A stretch of DNA of 8,208 nt, from contig LNZQ01000117.1 of the NCBI GenBank assembly GCA_002007315.1, positions 1-8,208 of the forward strand. The letters are read 5' to 3'. The notes under the pieces were generated by a model. It did no database searches. It was not told the origin of the DNA and saw only the letters and a list, made by a program, of their open reading frames with translations. Within the stretch, counting starts at the first letter, position 1. Each line of letters starts with the position of its first letter. Positions 1 through 7,926 of this stretch are shown here, in pieces. A program made the translations under genes and the position numbers. This DNA comes from Epulopiscium sp. Nele67-Bin004. GTDB lineage: Bacteria > Bacillota_A > Clostridia > Lachnospirales > Cellulosilyticaceae.

Positions 1-2
1 TT

Positions 3-65
3 ATATATGTACGGATGGCTAGTTCGGAATTTAAGCCTTTGGAGAACTATATCAAATTAAAGTAG
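3..65 (+). CDS. possible C-terminal tail of an upstream gene (partial)
   Basis: An open frame enters from the left edge and ends at TAG 63-65, giving about 20 residues with a mixed charged and hydrophobic composition (ending in ENYIKLK). It could be the end of the gene upstream of obg, but it is too short to identify. It does not look like the end of ribosomal protein L27 (RpmA), a common neighbour of obg. The remaining bases up to the obg start show no other gene. The call rests only on an uninterrupted frame of 60 bases, which can occur by chance. Confidence 0.2.
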   Translation: MYVRMASSEFKPLENYIKLK

Positions 66-151
66 CGAGAAAGTGGCAAAATAAGGTTCGGTGAAAAAGG
101 AAAAATCTCAATATGTATACATTTGAATATATTTTGAGTAGCAGAATTAAT

Positions 152-1417
152 ATGTTTGTAGATTATGTAAAAATATTTTTGAAATCTGGTAGGGGGGGAG
201 ATGGACATGTTTCTTTTAGAAGAGAGAAATATGTGCCAAATGGAGGTCCTGACGGTGGAGACGGCGGTCGAGGTGGTCATATAATTTTTCAAGTTGACTC
301 AAGTTGTAGCACGTTGATGAATTTTAGACACCACCGCCACTACAAAGCCCAAGTTGGAGAGGCTGGTAGCAAAAAGCGTTGCCACGGTAAAGATGGACAA
401 GATTTAGTTATAAAAGTGCCAAAAGGTACGATAATACGTGAAGTTGAGAGCGGAAAAGTTATTGCCGACTTGTACAAAGAGGGCGAGCAACAAATAATAT
501 TTAGGGGCGGAAAAGGTGGAAAAGGCAATCAGCATTTTGCAACACCAACTAGACAAGCTCCAAAGTATGCTGAAAAAGGTAGGGACGGAAAAGAATATTG
601 GGTAACGCTTGAACTAAAAATGATTGCAGATGTGGGGCTTGTTGGATTTCCAAACGTTGGTAAATCAACGTTGCTATCAATGGTGAGCAATGCACAACCC
701 AAAATTGCAAACTACCATTTTACGACGCTTGCACCAAATTTGGGTGTTGTCACAAATAGATACGGAAAGCAATTTATTATGGCGGATATCCCAGGGCTTA
801 TCGAAGGTGCGGCAGAAGGCGTTGGGCTAGGGCACGACTTTTTGCGACACATTGAACGTACAAAAGTTATATTACACGTTGTTGACGCAGCTGGTTCTGA
901 AGGACGTGACCCTGTTGAGGATATTCGTACAATTCAAAGAGAAATTGATGAATACAACCCAGAAATACTAAAAACTAAACCTCAACTTATAGTTGCAAAT
1001 AAAATAGATTTGGACGGTGCAGATGAAAATATCGAAAAACTAAAACAAGCGTTTGATATGGACGTTGTGCCAATTTCGGCGGCGGCAAATATGAATTTGC
1101 AAGATTTGCTTGAAGATGTGGCAACAATATTAGACACTGTCCCAGTTGACGATGTTATATTTGAAGCTGATTTTGAGGAAGAAGAAAAAGCACGTGACAG
1201 CTTTACAATTACAGAAGTTGAAGAAGGCTACTTTGTTGTTGAAGGTGTTGGTGTAGAAAAAATGATTGGATACACTTCGCTTGATTCTGAAAAAGGTTTT
1301 GCATTTTTCCAACGTTATTTAAAAGATAAAGGGATTATCCAAGCGTTAGAAGATGCAGGAATACAAGAAGGTCACACAGTTAGAATTTACGATTTAGAAT
1401 TTGACTATTACAAATAG
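152..1417 (+). CDS. obgE: GTPase Obg (ObgE/CgtA), ribosome assembly
   Basis: Essential GTPase that binds the large ribosomal subunit, helps its maturation and links growth to the guanine nucleotide and stress state in the cytoplasm. With the start at 152 the protein has 421 residues. It shows the glycine-rich Obg fold (about 1-158, beginning MFVDYVKIFLKSGRGGDG), a G domain with G1 GFPNVGKST at 165-173, G3 DIPG at 212-215, G4 NKID at 283-286 and G5 SAA at 309-311, and a C-terminal OCT-type domain (about 345-421). The frame is also open from an ATG at 113, which has an AAGG-like site at about 97-100 but would add 13 residues absent from the family. Family alignment favours 152, although the ribosome binding site there is weak. 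It is the first clear gene of an operon; yhbY starts 12 bases after its stop. Confidence 0.97.
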   Translation: MFVDYVKIFLKSGRGGDGHVSFRREKYVPNGGPDGGDGGRGGHIIFQVDSSCSTLMNFRHHRHYKAQVGEAGSKKRCHGKDGQDLVIKVPKGTIIREVESGKVIADLYKEGEQQIIFRGGKGGKGNQHFATPTRQAPKYAEKGRDGKEYWVTLELKMIADVGLVGFPNVGKSTLLSMVSNAQPKIANYHFTTLAPNLGVVTNRYGKQFIMADIPGLIEGAAEGVGLGHDFLRHIERTKVILHVVDAAGSEGRDPVEDIRTIQREIDEYNPEILKTKPQLIVANKIDLDGADENIEKLKQAFDMDVVPISAAANMNLQDLLEDVATILDTVPVDDVIFEADFEEEEKARDSFTITEVEEGYFVVEGVGVEKMIGYTSLDSEKGFAFFQRYLKDKGIIQALEDAGIQEGHTVRIYDLEFDYYK

Positions 1418-1429
1418 AAGGAAGAATTT

Positions 1430-1729
1430 ATGAAAACATTAACGAGTAAACAACGAGCACATTTGAGATCTATAGCACAAAATATAGATGCAAGTTTTCA
1501 AATTGGGAAAAACGGTGTAACGCCAGAGCTTACAGAAGCAATAAGTGAGGCACTGGACGCTAGAGAAATTTTAAAAGTAAGCGTGTTAAACAACTGCATG
1601 TTAGACCCAAAAGACATTTGCGAAACGCTTAGTGAAAGAACAAAATCAATACCAGTTCAAGTAATTGGTAAAAAAATAGTTTTATTTAAACCAGCGAAAA
1701 AAAATAGTAAAATTTCATTACCACAATAA
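1430..1729 (+). CDS. yhbY: YhbY-type CRM-domain RNA-binding protein
   Basis: Small ribosome-associated RNA-binding protein of the CRS1/YhbY (CRM) family, implicated in 50S subunit maturation. The 99 residues match the family's usual length of about 95-100. The N-terminal pattern LTSKQRAHLRSIAQNI is typical, followed by the GxxG loop (GKNG, residues 26-29) that contacts RNA in this fold, and the second half has the usual beta strands (ILKVSVLNN, VQVIGKKIVLF). AAGGAAG at 1418-1424 lies just after the obg stop and sets the start. It lies between obg and nadD, as is common in Firmicutes, which supports a role in ribosome assembly. The C-terminal tail (KPAKKNSKISLPQ) is basic and probably disordered. 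Confidence 0.94.
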   Translation: MKTLTSKQRAHLRSIAQNIDASFQIGKNGVTPELTEAISEALDAREILKVSVLNNCMLDPKDICETLSERTKSIPVQVIGKKIVLFKPAKKNSKISLPQ

Positions 1730-1744
1730 GGGGGAGTGTTTTAG

Positions 1745-2935
1745 ATGGAGGCGAACAAAATAGCTATAATGGGGGGAACGTTTGACCCTATTCATATGGG
1801 ACATTTAATTATGGCTGAAGTTGTGATAGACCAGTGCGATATAAATACAGTGTTATTTATACCGTCTGGCAATCCGCCACACAAACAAGAGAATGATGTG
1901 ACGGACAAAAAGCATAGATATTTGATGACGCAACTTGCTATCAACGATAATAATAAATTTTTTATATCGGATATTGAAGTTAACACCGAAAAAATAACGT
2001 ATACGATTGACACTATTAAAAAACTTAACAAACAATACGGTCAAAAGTTGTCGTTCATTGTTGGAGCAGATAGTTTGTTAAGTATATTAAATTGGCATAA
2101 AGCAAAAGATTTATTGAAAATCTGTTCATTTATTGTTATAAATAGAATAGGATATAGGGAAGAGGAAATAAGCTGTCATATAGAAAAACTGACAAATGAT
2201 TATGGTGCTGACATTCATAAAATTAATATTTCTGAAATAAATCTGTCGTCAACTGAAATTAGACAACGAGTGAACACATCTAAATCAATTAGATATATGG
2301 TGCCAGAAGCTGTTAGACAATATATTGACAATAATAACCTCTATAAAAATAAGTTAACTTTACCATTATCACAAATTAACGAAATGAACGACTATGTGAA
2401 AAATGTTATGTCCGCAAAACGATACCGCCACACACTTGGCGTAGTTCAAAGTGCTACACTTCTTGCAACGATACATGGCGTAGACGTAGACAAAGCATAC
2501 ATCGGAGCGTTGTTCCATGACGTGGCTAAAGAAATTGACCCGTCAGAAATGGATAGTATAAATAAAAAAAATAACGCAGGTTGGGATAACTTTGAGCTTG
2601 AAACAAATCATCTAAAACACGGAAAATTAGGGGCAGTATTGGTACAACGAGATTGGAAAATTGATGATGAAGACATATTAAATAGTATACGTTATCACAC
2701 TACAGGGCGAAAAAACATGTCGGATATCGAGAAAATTGTATATCTTGCTGATGCAATTGAAATTGGTCGTGGGGCAGACCCGAGTCTTGATTTTTTAAGA
2801 GAAATATGTTATAAAGATTTAAATAGAGCAATGTATTATGCATCTGTTTTATCAAAAGAAGTAGTCGAAAAAAAGAAGCAGACGATACATCCAATTATAG
2901 ATGAACTTATAAGCGAGTATAAAATTTATAAATAA
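1745..2935 (+). CDS. nadD: NadD-YqeK fusion: nicotinate-nucleotide adenylyltransferase plus HD-domain hydrolase
   Basis: A 396-residue protein made of two units that are separate genes in Bacillus subtilis. Residues 1 to about 205 are NadD, which converts nicotinate mononucleotide and ATP to deamido-NAD. It has the GGTFDPIHMGH nucleotide-binding signature at 10-20, with the HxGH motif at 17-20, and the SSTEIR motif at 168-173. Residues from about 210 to 396 are a YqeK-type HD domain with metal ligands H229, H258-D259, H289, possibly H292, H318 and D336; characterised YqeK proteins hydrolyse diadenosine tetraphosphate to ADP. All key residues of both halves are present, so both activities are plausible. 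AAGGGGGAG at 1728-1736 overlaps the yhbY stop and fixes the start. I see no ribosome binding site in the linker that would allow YqeK to be made alone. Confidence 0.95.
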   Translation: MEANKIAIMGGTFDPIHMGHLIMAEVVIDQCDINTVLFIPSGNPPHKQENDVTDKKHRYLMTQLAINDNNKFFISDIEVNTEKITYTIDTIKKLNKQYGQKLSFIVGADSLLSILNWHKAKDLLKICSFIVINRIGYREEEISCHIEKLTNDYGADIHKINISEINLSSTEIRQRVNTSKSIRYMVPEAVRQYIDNNNLYKNKLTLPLSQINEMNDYVKNVMSAKRYRHTLGVVQSATLLATIHGVDVDKAYIGALFHDVAKEIDPSEMDSINKKNNAGWDNFELETNHLKHGKLGAVLVQRDWKIDDEDILNSIRYHTTGRKNMSDIEKIVYLADAIEIGRGADPSLDFLREICYKDLNRAMYYASVLSKEVVEKKKQTIHPIIDELISEYKIYK

Positions 2936-2949
2936 TCGGAGGTTAGCGA

Positions 2950-3312
2950 ATGGAAAAATGCCAAGAGGCTCTAGCAACAAAAATTGTAGATATTTTAAAC
3001 CGCAAGAAAGTTGATAGCATTGAATTAATTGATGTTAAAGAATTGACAGCATTAACAGATTATTTCGTTATAGCAGTATGTTCAAACGTTAGACAAACTA
3101 AAGCGACAGCAGAAGAACTTGAGTATCAGCTTGAGAAAGATGGATATTTTGCACATCAAAAAGAAGGTTACGTAAGTGCAAGATGGATTTTGCTGGATTA
3201 CCTTGGGGTAATTGTGCATGTGCTTTACAAAGAGGATGCAGATTTTTATGGCATTCAACGTCTATGGAGCGATGGAAATAAAATAGAAATTCCAGATTTA
3301 ACAGTTGTATAG
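2950..3312 (+). CDS. rsfS: ribosome silencing factor RsfS (YbeB/Iojap family)
   Basis: Binds ribosomal protein uL14 on the 50S subunit and blocks joining with 30S, lowering translation during starvation. Its 120 residues are normal for the family. Typical segments are LTALTDYFVIAVCSNVRQTKATAEELE (from about 32), then EGYVSARWILLDYLGVIVHVL with W79, D83, G86 and H90, and DFYGIQRLWSDG near the C-terminus. CGGAGG at 2937-2942 lies seven bases before the ATG and directly after the nadD-yqeK stop, so it is translated as the last gene of the operon. The nadD-yqeK-rsfS order is a conserved neighbourhood in Firmicutes. Transcription should end at the hairpin just downstream. Confidence 0.96.
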   Translation: MEKCQEALATKIVDILNRKKVDSIELIDVKELTALTDYFVIAVCSNVRQTKATAEELEYQLEKDGYFAHQKEGYVSARWILLDYLGVIVHVLYKEDADFYGIQRLWSDGNKIEIPDLTVV

Positions 3313-3333
3313 CCTAAAAATATTAATAAAACT

Positions 3334-3365
3334 AAGATATATGTCGTTGATGTATATCTTTTTTT
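3334..3365 (+). terminator. intrinsic terminator of the obg-rsfS operon
   Basis: AAGATATA (3334-3341) pairs perfectly with TATATCTT (3353-3360). The stem extends inward by TGTC/GATG with two G-T wobbles, leaving a three-base loop, and is followed by a run of seven T (3359-3365). It begins 21 bases after the rsfS stop. Confidence 0.85.
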
Positions 3366-3435
3366 GTGCCTAATTTTGGAAAACATAATTTTGCATTTAG
3401 TTGAAAATAATAACATTAAGATAAGGAGTGATTTT

Positions 3436-3840
3436 ATGAAGAAAAGTTATAAAATATTAGCATTAACTTTATTAGTATTTAGTACAAGTTCATCGGTGCT
3501 AGCGACGGACATACCAACGGGAGAAAATACGATATTATTTGAAAAATATAACATAGTTGGTGGCGAAAACTCAACGTATATAACGTCAGGATTTGTTACG
3601 CCTAGGGATAACGCAAACGATGTGAATATCAATTATGTGAACCACAGTCCAAACACTGCAAGAGTTGAACTATATAAACAAGGGCTTTTTAAAGATAAGT
3701 TGGTGCAATCGTTTTCGGTGAATGGCAACGACAAGCAGTATCAAACGTATAGCGTTAAGGCGAATACGGCATATTATATCAAAATTATAGATAATGTTTC
3801 AAATATAAAAGGCGAACTTAGAGCGATACAAATTGATTAA
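3436..3840 (+). CDS. small exported protein of unknown function
   Basis: I do not recognise the family. The 134-residue product begins with a clear signal peptide: basic MKKSYK, a hydrophobic core ILALTLLVF, then a small-residue region ending V21-L22-A23, a good signal peptidase I site before T24. No lipobox cysteine, transmembrane segment, LPXTG motif or cysteine is seen, so the mature protein of about 111 residues should be released or loosely attached to the wall. It is rich in N, Y, T and V and alternates in a beta-strand manner (ARVELYKQ, AYYIKIID), suggesting a small beta sandwich. The open frame extends upstream to 3364, but AAGGAG at 3423-3428 sits seven bases before the ATG at 3436 and the signal peptide begins there. 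It stands alone between two terminators, so it is probably a single-gene transcript. Confidence 0.8.
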   Translation: MKKSYKILALTLLVFSTSSSVLATDIPTGENTILFEKYNIVGGENSTYITSGFVTPRDNANDVNINYVNHSPNTARVELYKQGLFKDKLVQSFSVNGNDKQYQTYSVKANTAYYIKIIDNVSNIKGELRAIQID

Positions 3841-3841
3841 T

Positions 3842-3881
3842 AAAAAAGCAACTATACGATAAAAGTGTAGTTGCTTTTTTT
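3842..3881 (+). terminator. strong intrinsic terminator after the exported-protein gene
   Basis: Bases 3842-3857 (AAAAAAGCAACTATAC) pair with 3865-3880 (GTGTAGTTGCTTTTTT), with one G-T wobble and a seven-base loop, and the T run continues to 3881. It starts one base after the stop codon. The A run on the left arm would give a T run on the minus strand, so it could act in both directions. It insulates the restriction locus from upstream reading. Confidence 0.9.
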
Positions 3882-3887
3882 GATATG

Positions 3888-3896
3888 TGTTATAAT
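3888..3896 (+). promoter_or_regulatory. probable extended -10 promoter of the hsdR-hsdM locus
   Basis: TG at 3888-3889 followed by one base and a perfect TATAAT at 3891-3896 forms an extended -10 element 36 bases before the hsdR ATG. The position where a -35 box would sit (about 3868-3873) lies inside the terminator stem and is a poor match, which an extended -10 promoter can tolerate. The start of transcription would fall at about 3902-3904. Confidence 0.55.
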
Positions 3897-3900
3897 AAAT

Positions 3901-3914
3901 GTTGTAAAGACAAC
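3901..3914 (+). repeat. short inverted repeat in the hsdR leader
   Basis: GTTGT (3901-3905) and ACAAC (3910-3914) are perfect inverted repeats around AAAG. They fall at or just after the predicted transcription start and directly before the ribosome binding site AAAGGAGGAG (3917-3926). The repeat could be a 5' hairpin or a small operator, but five-base arms are short and could arise by chance. Confidence 0.3.
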
Positions 3915-3931
3915 CAAAAGGAGGAGATATA

Positions 3932-6900
3932 ATGTCTAATTTTAAATTTTTGCAAGAAAAATGGCAATTATTATCAGAATTAGGTAAAAATGCTGAACAC
4001 TATATATATGCCGATGCAAATATATCAATAATTAAATCAGGTCTATTTGGAGAAAAACTAACTAATATTATGTTTGAACTTGATGGGCTGATGACTCCAA
4101 AGTTTGACAACACGCATGCCAATCGTATTAAATTATTAAAAAGTGAGGGTATGATACCGCAAGAAATCGAAGATATATTGTTTATGTTACGTACAAACAG
4201 AAATAAAGCTGTACATGACGGGTTTGGAGATGTCAGGCAAGCTAAATTGCTAGTTGAACTTGCTTTTAAACTTGCAAATTGGTTTATGGAAACGTATGGA
4301 GATTATACTTTTGTTGCAACAGATTTTGTTGTCCCAGAGGAAAAACCAAATTCTGCTGAATATGAAGCTATGTTACAAGCACAAGAACAAAAAATTAATC
4401 AACTTGAGGGACAAATTATTGATATAAGCCAAGGAAAAGTGGTTTCTAAAAGTGAACGTAGGCAAAAAGCAAAAGAAGTGGCATTTAAAATAAAGCTGAG
4501 CGAAAAAGAAACTAGATGTCTAATTGATGAACAATTAGCCGAGGCAGGTTGGGAAGCTGATACAAATACATTAACTTATGCAAAAGGCACACGACCACAA
4601 AAAAGCCGTAACTTAGCTATTGCAGAATGGCCGACAACATCGAAAGTGGCAAAGAGGGGATATGTTGATTATGCTTTGTTTGTGGGGCTTAAACTTGTAG
4701 GAATTATTGAGGCAAAGAAATATCAGACAGACGTGTCATCAGTAATTGATTATCAGTGCAAAGATTATGCAAAATGTATTAGACAAGAAGATGAAGATTA
4801 TATTATTGACAATTGGGGTGAATGTAAAGTTCCGTTTTTGTTTGCAACAAATGGGCGAAAATATTTTAAGCAACTTGAAACAAAGTCTGGAATATGGTTT
4901 TTAGATGCAAGAAAATCACACAATATTTCACAGGCTCTGCAAGGTTTTATGAGTCCAGATGGGATAATTGAACTTTTAGATAAAGATGTTGATAGTGCAA
5001 ATAATAAATTGGAAACAACATCTTATGATTTGCTTACAGATGAAGATGGTTTAAACTTGCGAGATTATCAAGTTAAGGCTATTGAATGTATTGAACGAGC
5101 TATTATAAAACAAAAAGACAGAGTACTAATTTCAATGGCTACGGGGACAGGTAAGACACGTACTTTACTAGGTCTTATATATCGAATGATTAAAAGTAAG
5201 AGATTTTCTCGAGTATTATTTTTGGTTGACCGTACTGCTCTTGGAGAACAAACTAATGACGTATTTAAAGAAGTTAAAATTGAAGATCTAAAGACTATCG
5301 ATGAGATTTATGACATTAAAGGACTGGGCGAAAAAGATATACAACGAGAAACAAAAATTCATGTTTCAACAGTACAAAGTCTTGTTAAACGTATTATGTA
5401 CAACGAGTCAGACAATAAGCCTACTGTTTCAGATTATGATTTGATTGTTATTGACGAGGCACACAGGGGATATATACTTGATAAAGATATGGATGAAGAT
5501 GAAATTTTGTATCGAAATCAAGATGATTATGTGAGCAAATATCGTATGGTAATTGATTATTTTAATGCAGTTAAAGTTGCAGTTACAGCTACGCCAGCTC
5601 TACATACAACACAAATATTTGGTTTGCCTGTATTTAGTTATAGCTATCGTGAAGCAGTGGTTAATGGATATTTAGTTGACCACGATGCACCGCATGTAAT
5701 AAAAACTAAGTTAAGTACACAAGGTATCAACTATAAAGAAGGAGATACAGTTGCTATTTATGATCCTAGTACGGGTAAAATTATTAATAGTGATGAATTA
5801 GAAGATGAGTTGAAATTTGATGTGGAGAAATTTAACAAACAAGTTATTACTGAAAATTTTAATCGAACTGTGTTAAAAGAAATCGCCAATGATATTAATC
5901 CAGAAGGAGATGGAAAAACACTCATTTTTGCAGCAAATGATGCACATGCCGACTTAATTGTTAAAATATTAAAAGAAATTTATGCTGATTACCAGATCGA
6001 TAATGAGGCAATACTTAAAATCACAGGCTCAGTTGGGGGTGGTGATAAAAAGAGAGTTATGGAAGCTATTAAGCGTTTTAAAAATGAAAAATATCCTAAC
6101 ATTGTTGTAACTGTCGATTTGCTTACAACTGGAATTGATGTGCCAGAGATTGATACGCTGGTATTTATGAGACGTGTTAAGTCAAGAATCCTTTTTGAAC
6201 AGATGATTGGGCGTGCAACTCGTTTGTGTCCACAAATAGGTAAGAGTCATTTTGAAATTTATGACGCAGTTGGGTTATATGAGTCTATGCAAGAAGTTAG
6301 CACGATGAAACCAATTGTGACAAGTGTTAAGACAAAATTTGACGACATTATTAAAGGGTTTGAAACTGCTACAAACAAAGAAAAGCAACAAAATCAAGTT
6401 GATATGATTGTTGCTAAGTTACGTCGAAAAGCCAACAATATGAATGAAGAAATGTTGAACGAATTTAAAAATTCGGCTGATGGACAAACACCATCGGAAT
6501 TTTGTGACAAATTAAAAGAAATGTCGTCTGCTGCTGCTGTTAAGCATATCCAAGACAAAAAAGAAATTTTCGATTGGTTGGATAATATCGTGAGTGGAAA
6601 AAGTAGAAAGCTAATAATTTCAGACAAGGAAGATGAACTTATAGATCATTCACGAGGGTATGGGGACGGCGTGGCACCTGAAGATTATTTAAATGAGTTT
6701 AACCAGTTTATAAAAAATAATATGAATAAAATTATAGCTCTTAATATTATTTGTACAAAACCTAGTTCCCTAACTAGAGAGGCACTAAAAAGCCTTGAAA
6801 TTGAACTTGGTAGATACAATTTCACCGAGAAACAGCTTAATACTGCTGTATCTGAGCTGAAAAATGAGGATATTGTTGCAGATATTATTAGTTTGGTGCG

Positions 6901-7186
6901 TCAGCAGGCGATAGGAAGTGCACTTATTAATCACGAAGATCGTATAAAAAATGCATTTACTAAGTTGACAAAAAACCATAAATTTAGTAAAATAGAACGC
7001 CGGTGGATACAGCGTATTGAGACACATATGTTGAATAACCACATTTTAAATATAGAAACATTTGAGGAAAGTGCTTTTAAAATTAGCGGTGGATTTAACA
7101 AGCTAGATAAAATTTTTAACAACAAATTAGAGGATATCATACAAGAGGTAAACGACTATTTGTATGATGATAGGAGCGTATCATGA
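3932..7186 (+). CDS. hsdR: type I restriction endonuclease subunit R (HsdR), with N-terminal DUF4145-like domain
   Basis: Motor and nuclease subunit of a type I restriction enzyme: with HsdM and HsdS it pulls unmodified DNA past the complex using ATP and cuts at a distance. The 1084 residues are full length. An N-terminal helical region resembling DUF4145 (about 10-130, with RNKAVHD at 90-96) is followed by a probable coiled coil (about 145-170). The PD-(D/E)xK nuclease has D246, E260-A-K262 and the QxxxY motif Q275-Y279. The helicase has LRDYQ upstream, Walker A ATGTGKT with K408, DEAHRG at 508-513, TATP at 552-555 and QMIGRATR at 757-764. The C-terminal region (about 880-1084) resembles the EcoEI R C-terminal domain. 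The domain order and DEAHRG motif suggest the EcoEI/EcoAI group. All catalytic motifs are present. AAAGGAGGAG at 3917-3926 fixes the start, and the stop overlaps the hsdM start (ATGA). Confidence 0.95.
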   Translation: MSNFKFLQEKWQLLSELGKNAEHYIYADANISIIKSGLFGEKLTNIMFELDGLMTPKFDNTHANRIKLLKSEGMIPQEIEDILFMLRTNRNKAVHDGFGDVRQAKLLVELAFKLANWFMETYGDYTFVATDFVVPEEKPNSAEYEAMLQAQEQKINQLEGQIIDISQGKVVSKSERRQKAKEVAFKIKLSEKETRCLIDEQLAEAGWEADTNTLTYAKGTRPQKSRNLAIAEWPTTSKVAKRGYVDYALFVGLKLVGIIEAKKYQTDVSSVIDYQCKDYAKCIRQEDEDYIIDNWGECKVPFLFATNGRKYFKQLETKSGIWFLDARKSHNISQALQGFMSPDGIIELLDKDVDSANNKLETTSYDLLTDEDGLNLRDYQVKAIECIERAIIKQKDRVLISMATGTGKTRTLLGLIYRMIKSKRFSRVLFLVDRTALGEQTNDVFKEVKIEDLKTIDEIYDIKGLGEKDIQRETKIHVSTVQSLVKRIMYNESDNKPTVSDYDLIVIDEAHRGYILDKDMDEDEILYRNQDDYVSKYRMVIDYFNAVKVAVTATPALHTTQIFGLPVFSYSYREAVVNGYLVDHDAPHVIKTKLSTQGINYKEGDTVAIYDPSTGKIINSDELEDELKFDVEKFNKQVITENFNRTVLKEIANDINPEGDGKTLIFAANDAHADLIVKILKEIYADYQIDNEAILKITGSVGGGDKKRVMEAIKRFKNEKYPNIVVTVDLLTTGIDVPEIDTLVFMRRVKSRILFEQMIGRATRLCPQIGKSHFEIYDAVGLYESMQEVSTMKPIVTSVKTKFDDIIKGFETATNKEKQQNQVDMIVAKLRRKANNMNEEMLNEFKNSADGQTPSEFCDKLKEMSSAAAVKHIQDKKEIFDWLDNIVSGKSRKLIISDKEDELIDHSRGYGDGVAPEDYLNEFNQFIKNNMNKIIALNIICTKPSSLTREALKSLEIELGRYNFTEKQLNTAVSELKNEDIVADIISLVRQQAIGSALINHEDRIKNAFTKLTKNHKFSKIERRWIQRIETHMLNNHILNIETFEESAFKISGGFNKLDKIFNNKLEDIIQEVNDYLYDDRSVS

Positions 7187-7926
7187 CAAATCAAGAAATT
7201 GTATCAAAACTATGGAATTTATGCCATGTTTTAAGAGACGACGGTATCACGTATCATCAATATGTAACAGAATTAACGTATATTTTATTTTTGAAGATGA
7301 TGAGTGAAACAGGGCTAGAAGAAAATATAACTGACAGCATTATAGAAGATGAAACTCGTGAAATACCCCTTGTAATTGAGGAGTATTCTTGGGAAAATCT
7401 AGCGAAGCAACAAGGTATAGACCTTAAAAAATATTACAATACAATTTTGAGCGAGTTTGGAGAATTTTGTACTGGGCGTATTAGAGCAATTTATGCTGGT
7501 AGCAGAAGCAACATTGATGAGCCAAAAAACTTGGAGAAGATTATCAAGTCTATTGATGACCTTGACTGGTACTCGGCTAAAGAAGAGGGGCTTGGAAACT
7601 TGTATGAGGGGCTGCTTGAGAAAAATGCCAACGAGAAAAAGTCTGGGGCTGGGCAATATTTTACACCTCGTGTATTAATTGATATAGTTACAAAACTTAT
7701 CGACCCACAACCAGGCGAGAGATGTAATGACCCAGCATGTGGAACTTTTGGGTTTATGATTGCTGCTGACCAATATATTAAGGAACGTACTGATGATTTG
7801 TTTGACTTGAGTTTAGAGTTGCAAGAGTTTCAGCAAAAGGAGGCTTTCACAGGGTGTGAGTTGGTGCACGACACGCATAGATTGGCGTTGATGAATGCTA
7901 TGTTGCATGATATTGATGGGTTATAA
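7183..7926 (+). pseudogene. hsdM: truncated type I DNA methyltransferase subunit M (HsdM), N-terminal half only
   Basis: HsdM methylates adenine at the site chosen by HsdS and is also needed for HsdR to act. Only 247 residues are encoded; family members usually have about 480-500. The N-terminal helical domain (about 5-130, including YHQYVTELTYILFLKMMSE) is intact, as are GAGQYFTPR at 155-163 and the SAM-binding motif I DPACGTFGF at 183-191. The family pattern continues to LHDIDG (241-246), then the frame gives one leucine and a TAA. The NPPF catalytic motif and the whole C-terminal half are missing, so no methylation is expected from this product. AGGAG at 7172-7176 and a four-base overlap with hsdR show coupled translation. 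Sequence similarity to HsdM ends abruptly at about 7920, which fits an insertion or rearrangement better than gradual decay. The rest of the gene might lie beyond the window. Confidence 0.85.

Noticed and set aside
340..528. Minus-strand open frame inside obg
   Set aside because: Lies fully antisense to the highly conserved Obg domain and has a proline- and serine-rich composition, as expected for an antisense shadow.
1792..2044. Two minus-strand frames inside nadD
   Set aside because: Both overlap the conserved NadD domain on the opposite strand and have no recognisable protein features.
3364..3435. Longer N-terminus for the exported protein from the ATG at 3364
   Set aside because: This start lies in the T run of the rsfS terminator, has no ribosome binding site, and would bury a clear signal peptide inside the protein.
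6394..7140. Minus-strand frames opposite the HsdR C-terminal region
   Set aside because: Antisense to a coherent long gene; hydrophobic, low-complexity translations without family resemblance.
7457..7678. Plus-strand frame of 73 codons inside hsdM in another frame
   Set aside because: The frame that overlaps it encodes clear HsdM sequence including GAGQYFTPR, so this one is a shadow.
7729..7755. Phenylalanine in place of a glycine in HsdM motif I (DPACGTFGF)
   Set aside because: Considered as an inactivating change, but the second glycine position of this motif varies among HsdM proteins (for example alanine in EcoKI), so it is not evidence of damage by itself.
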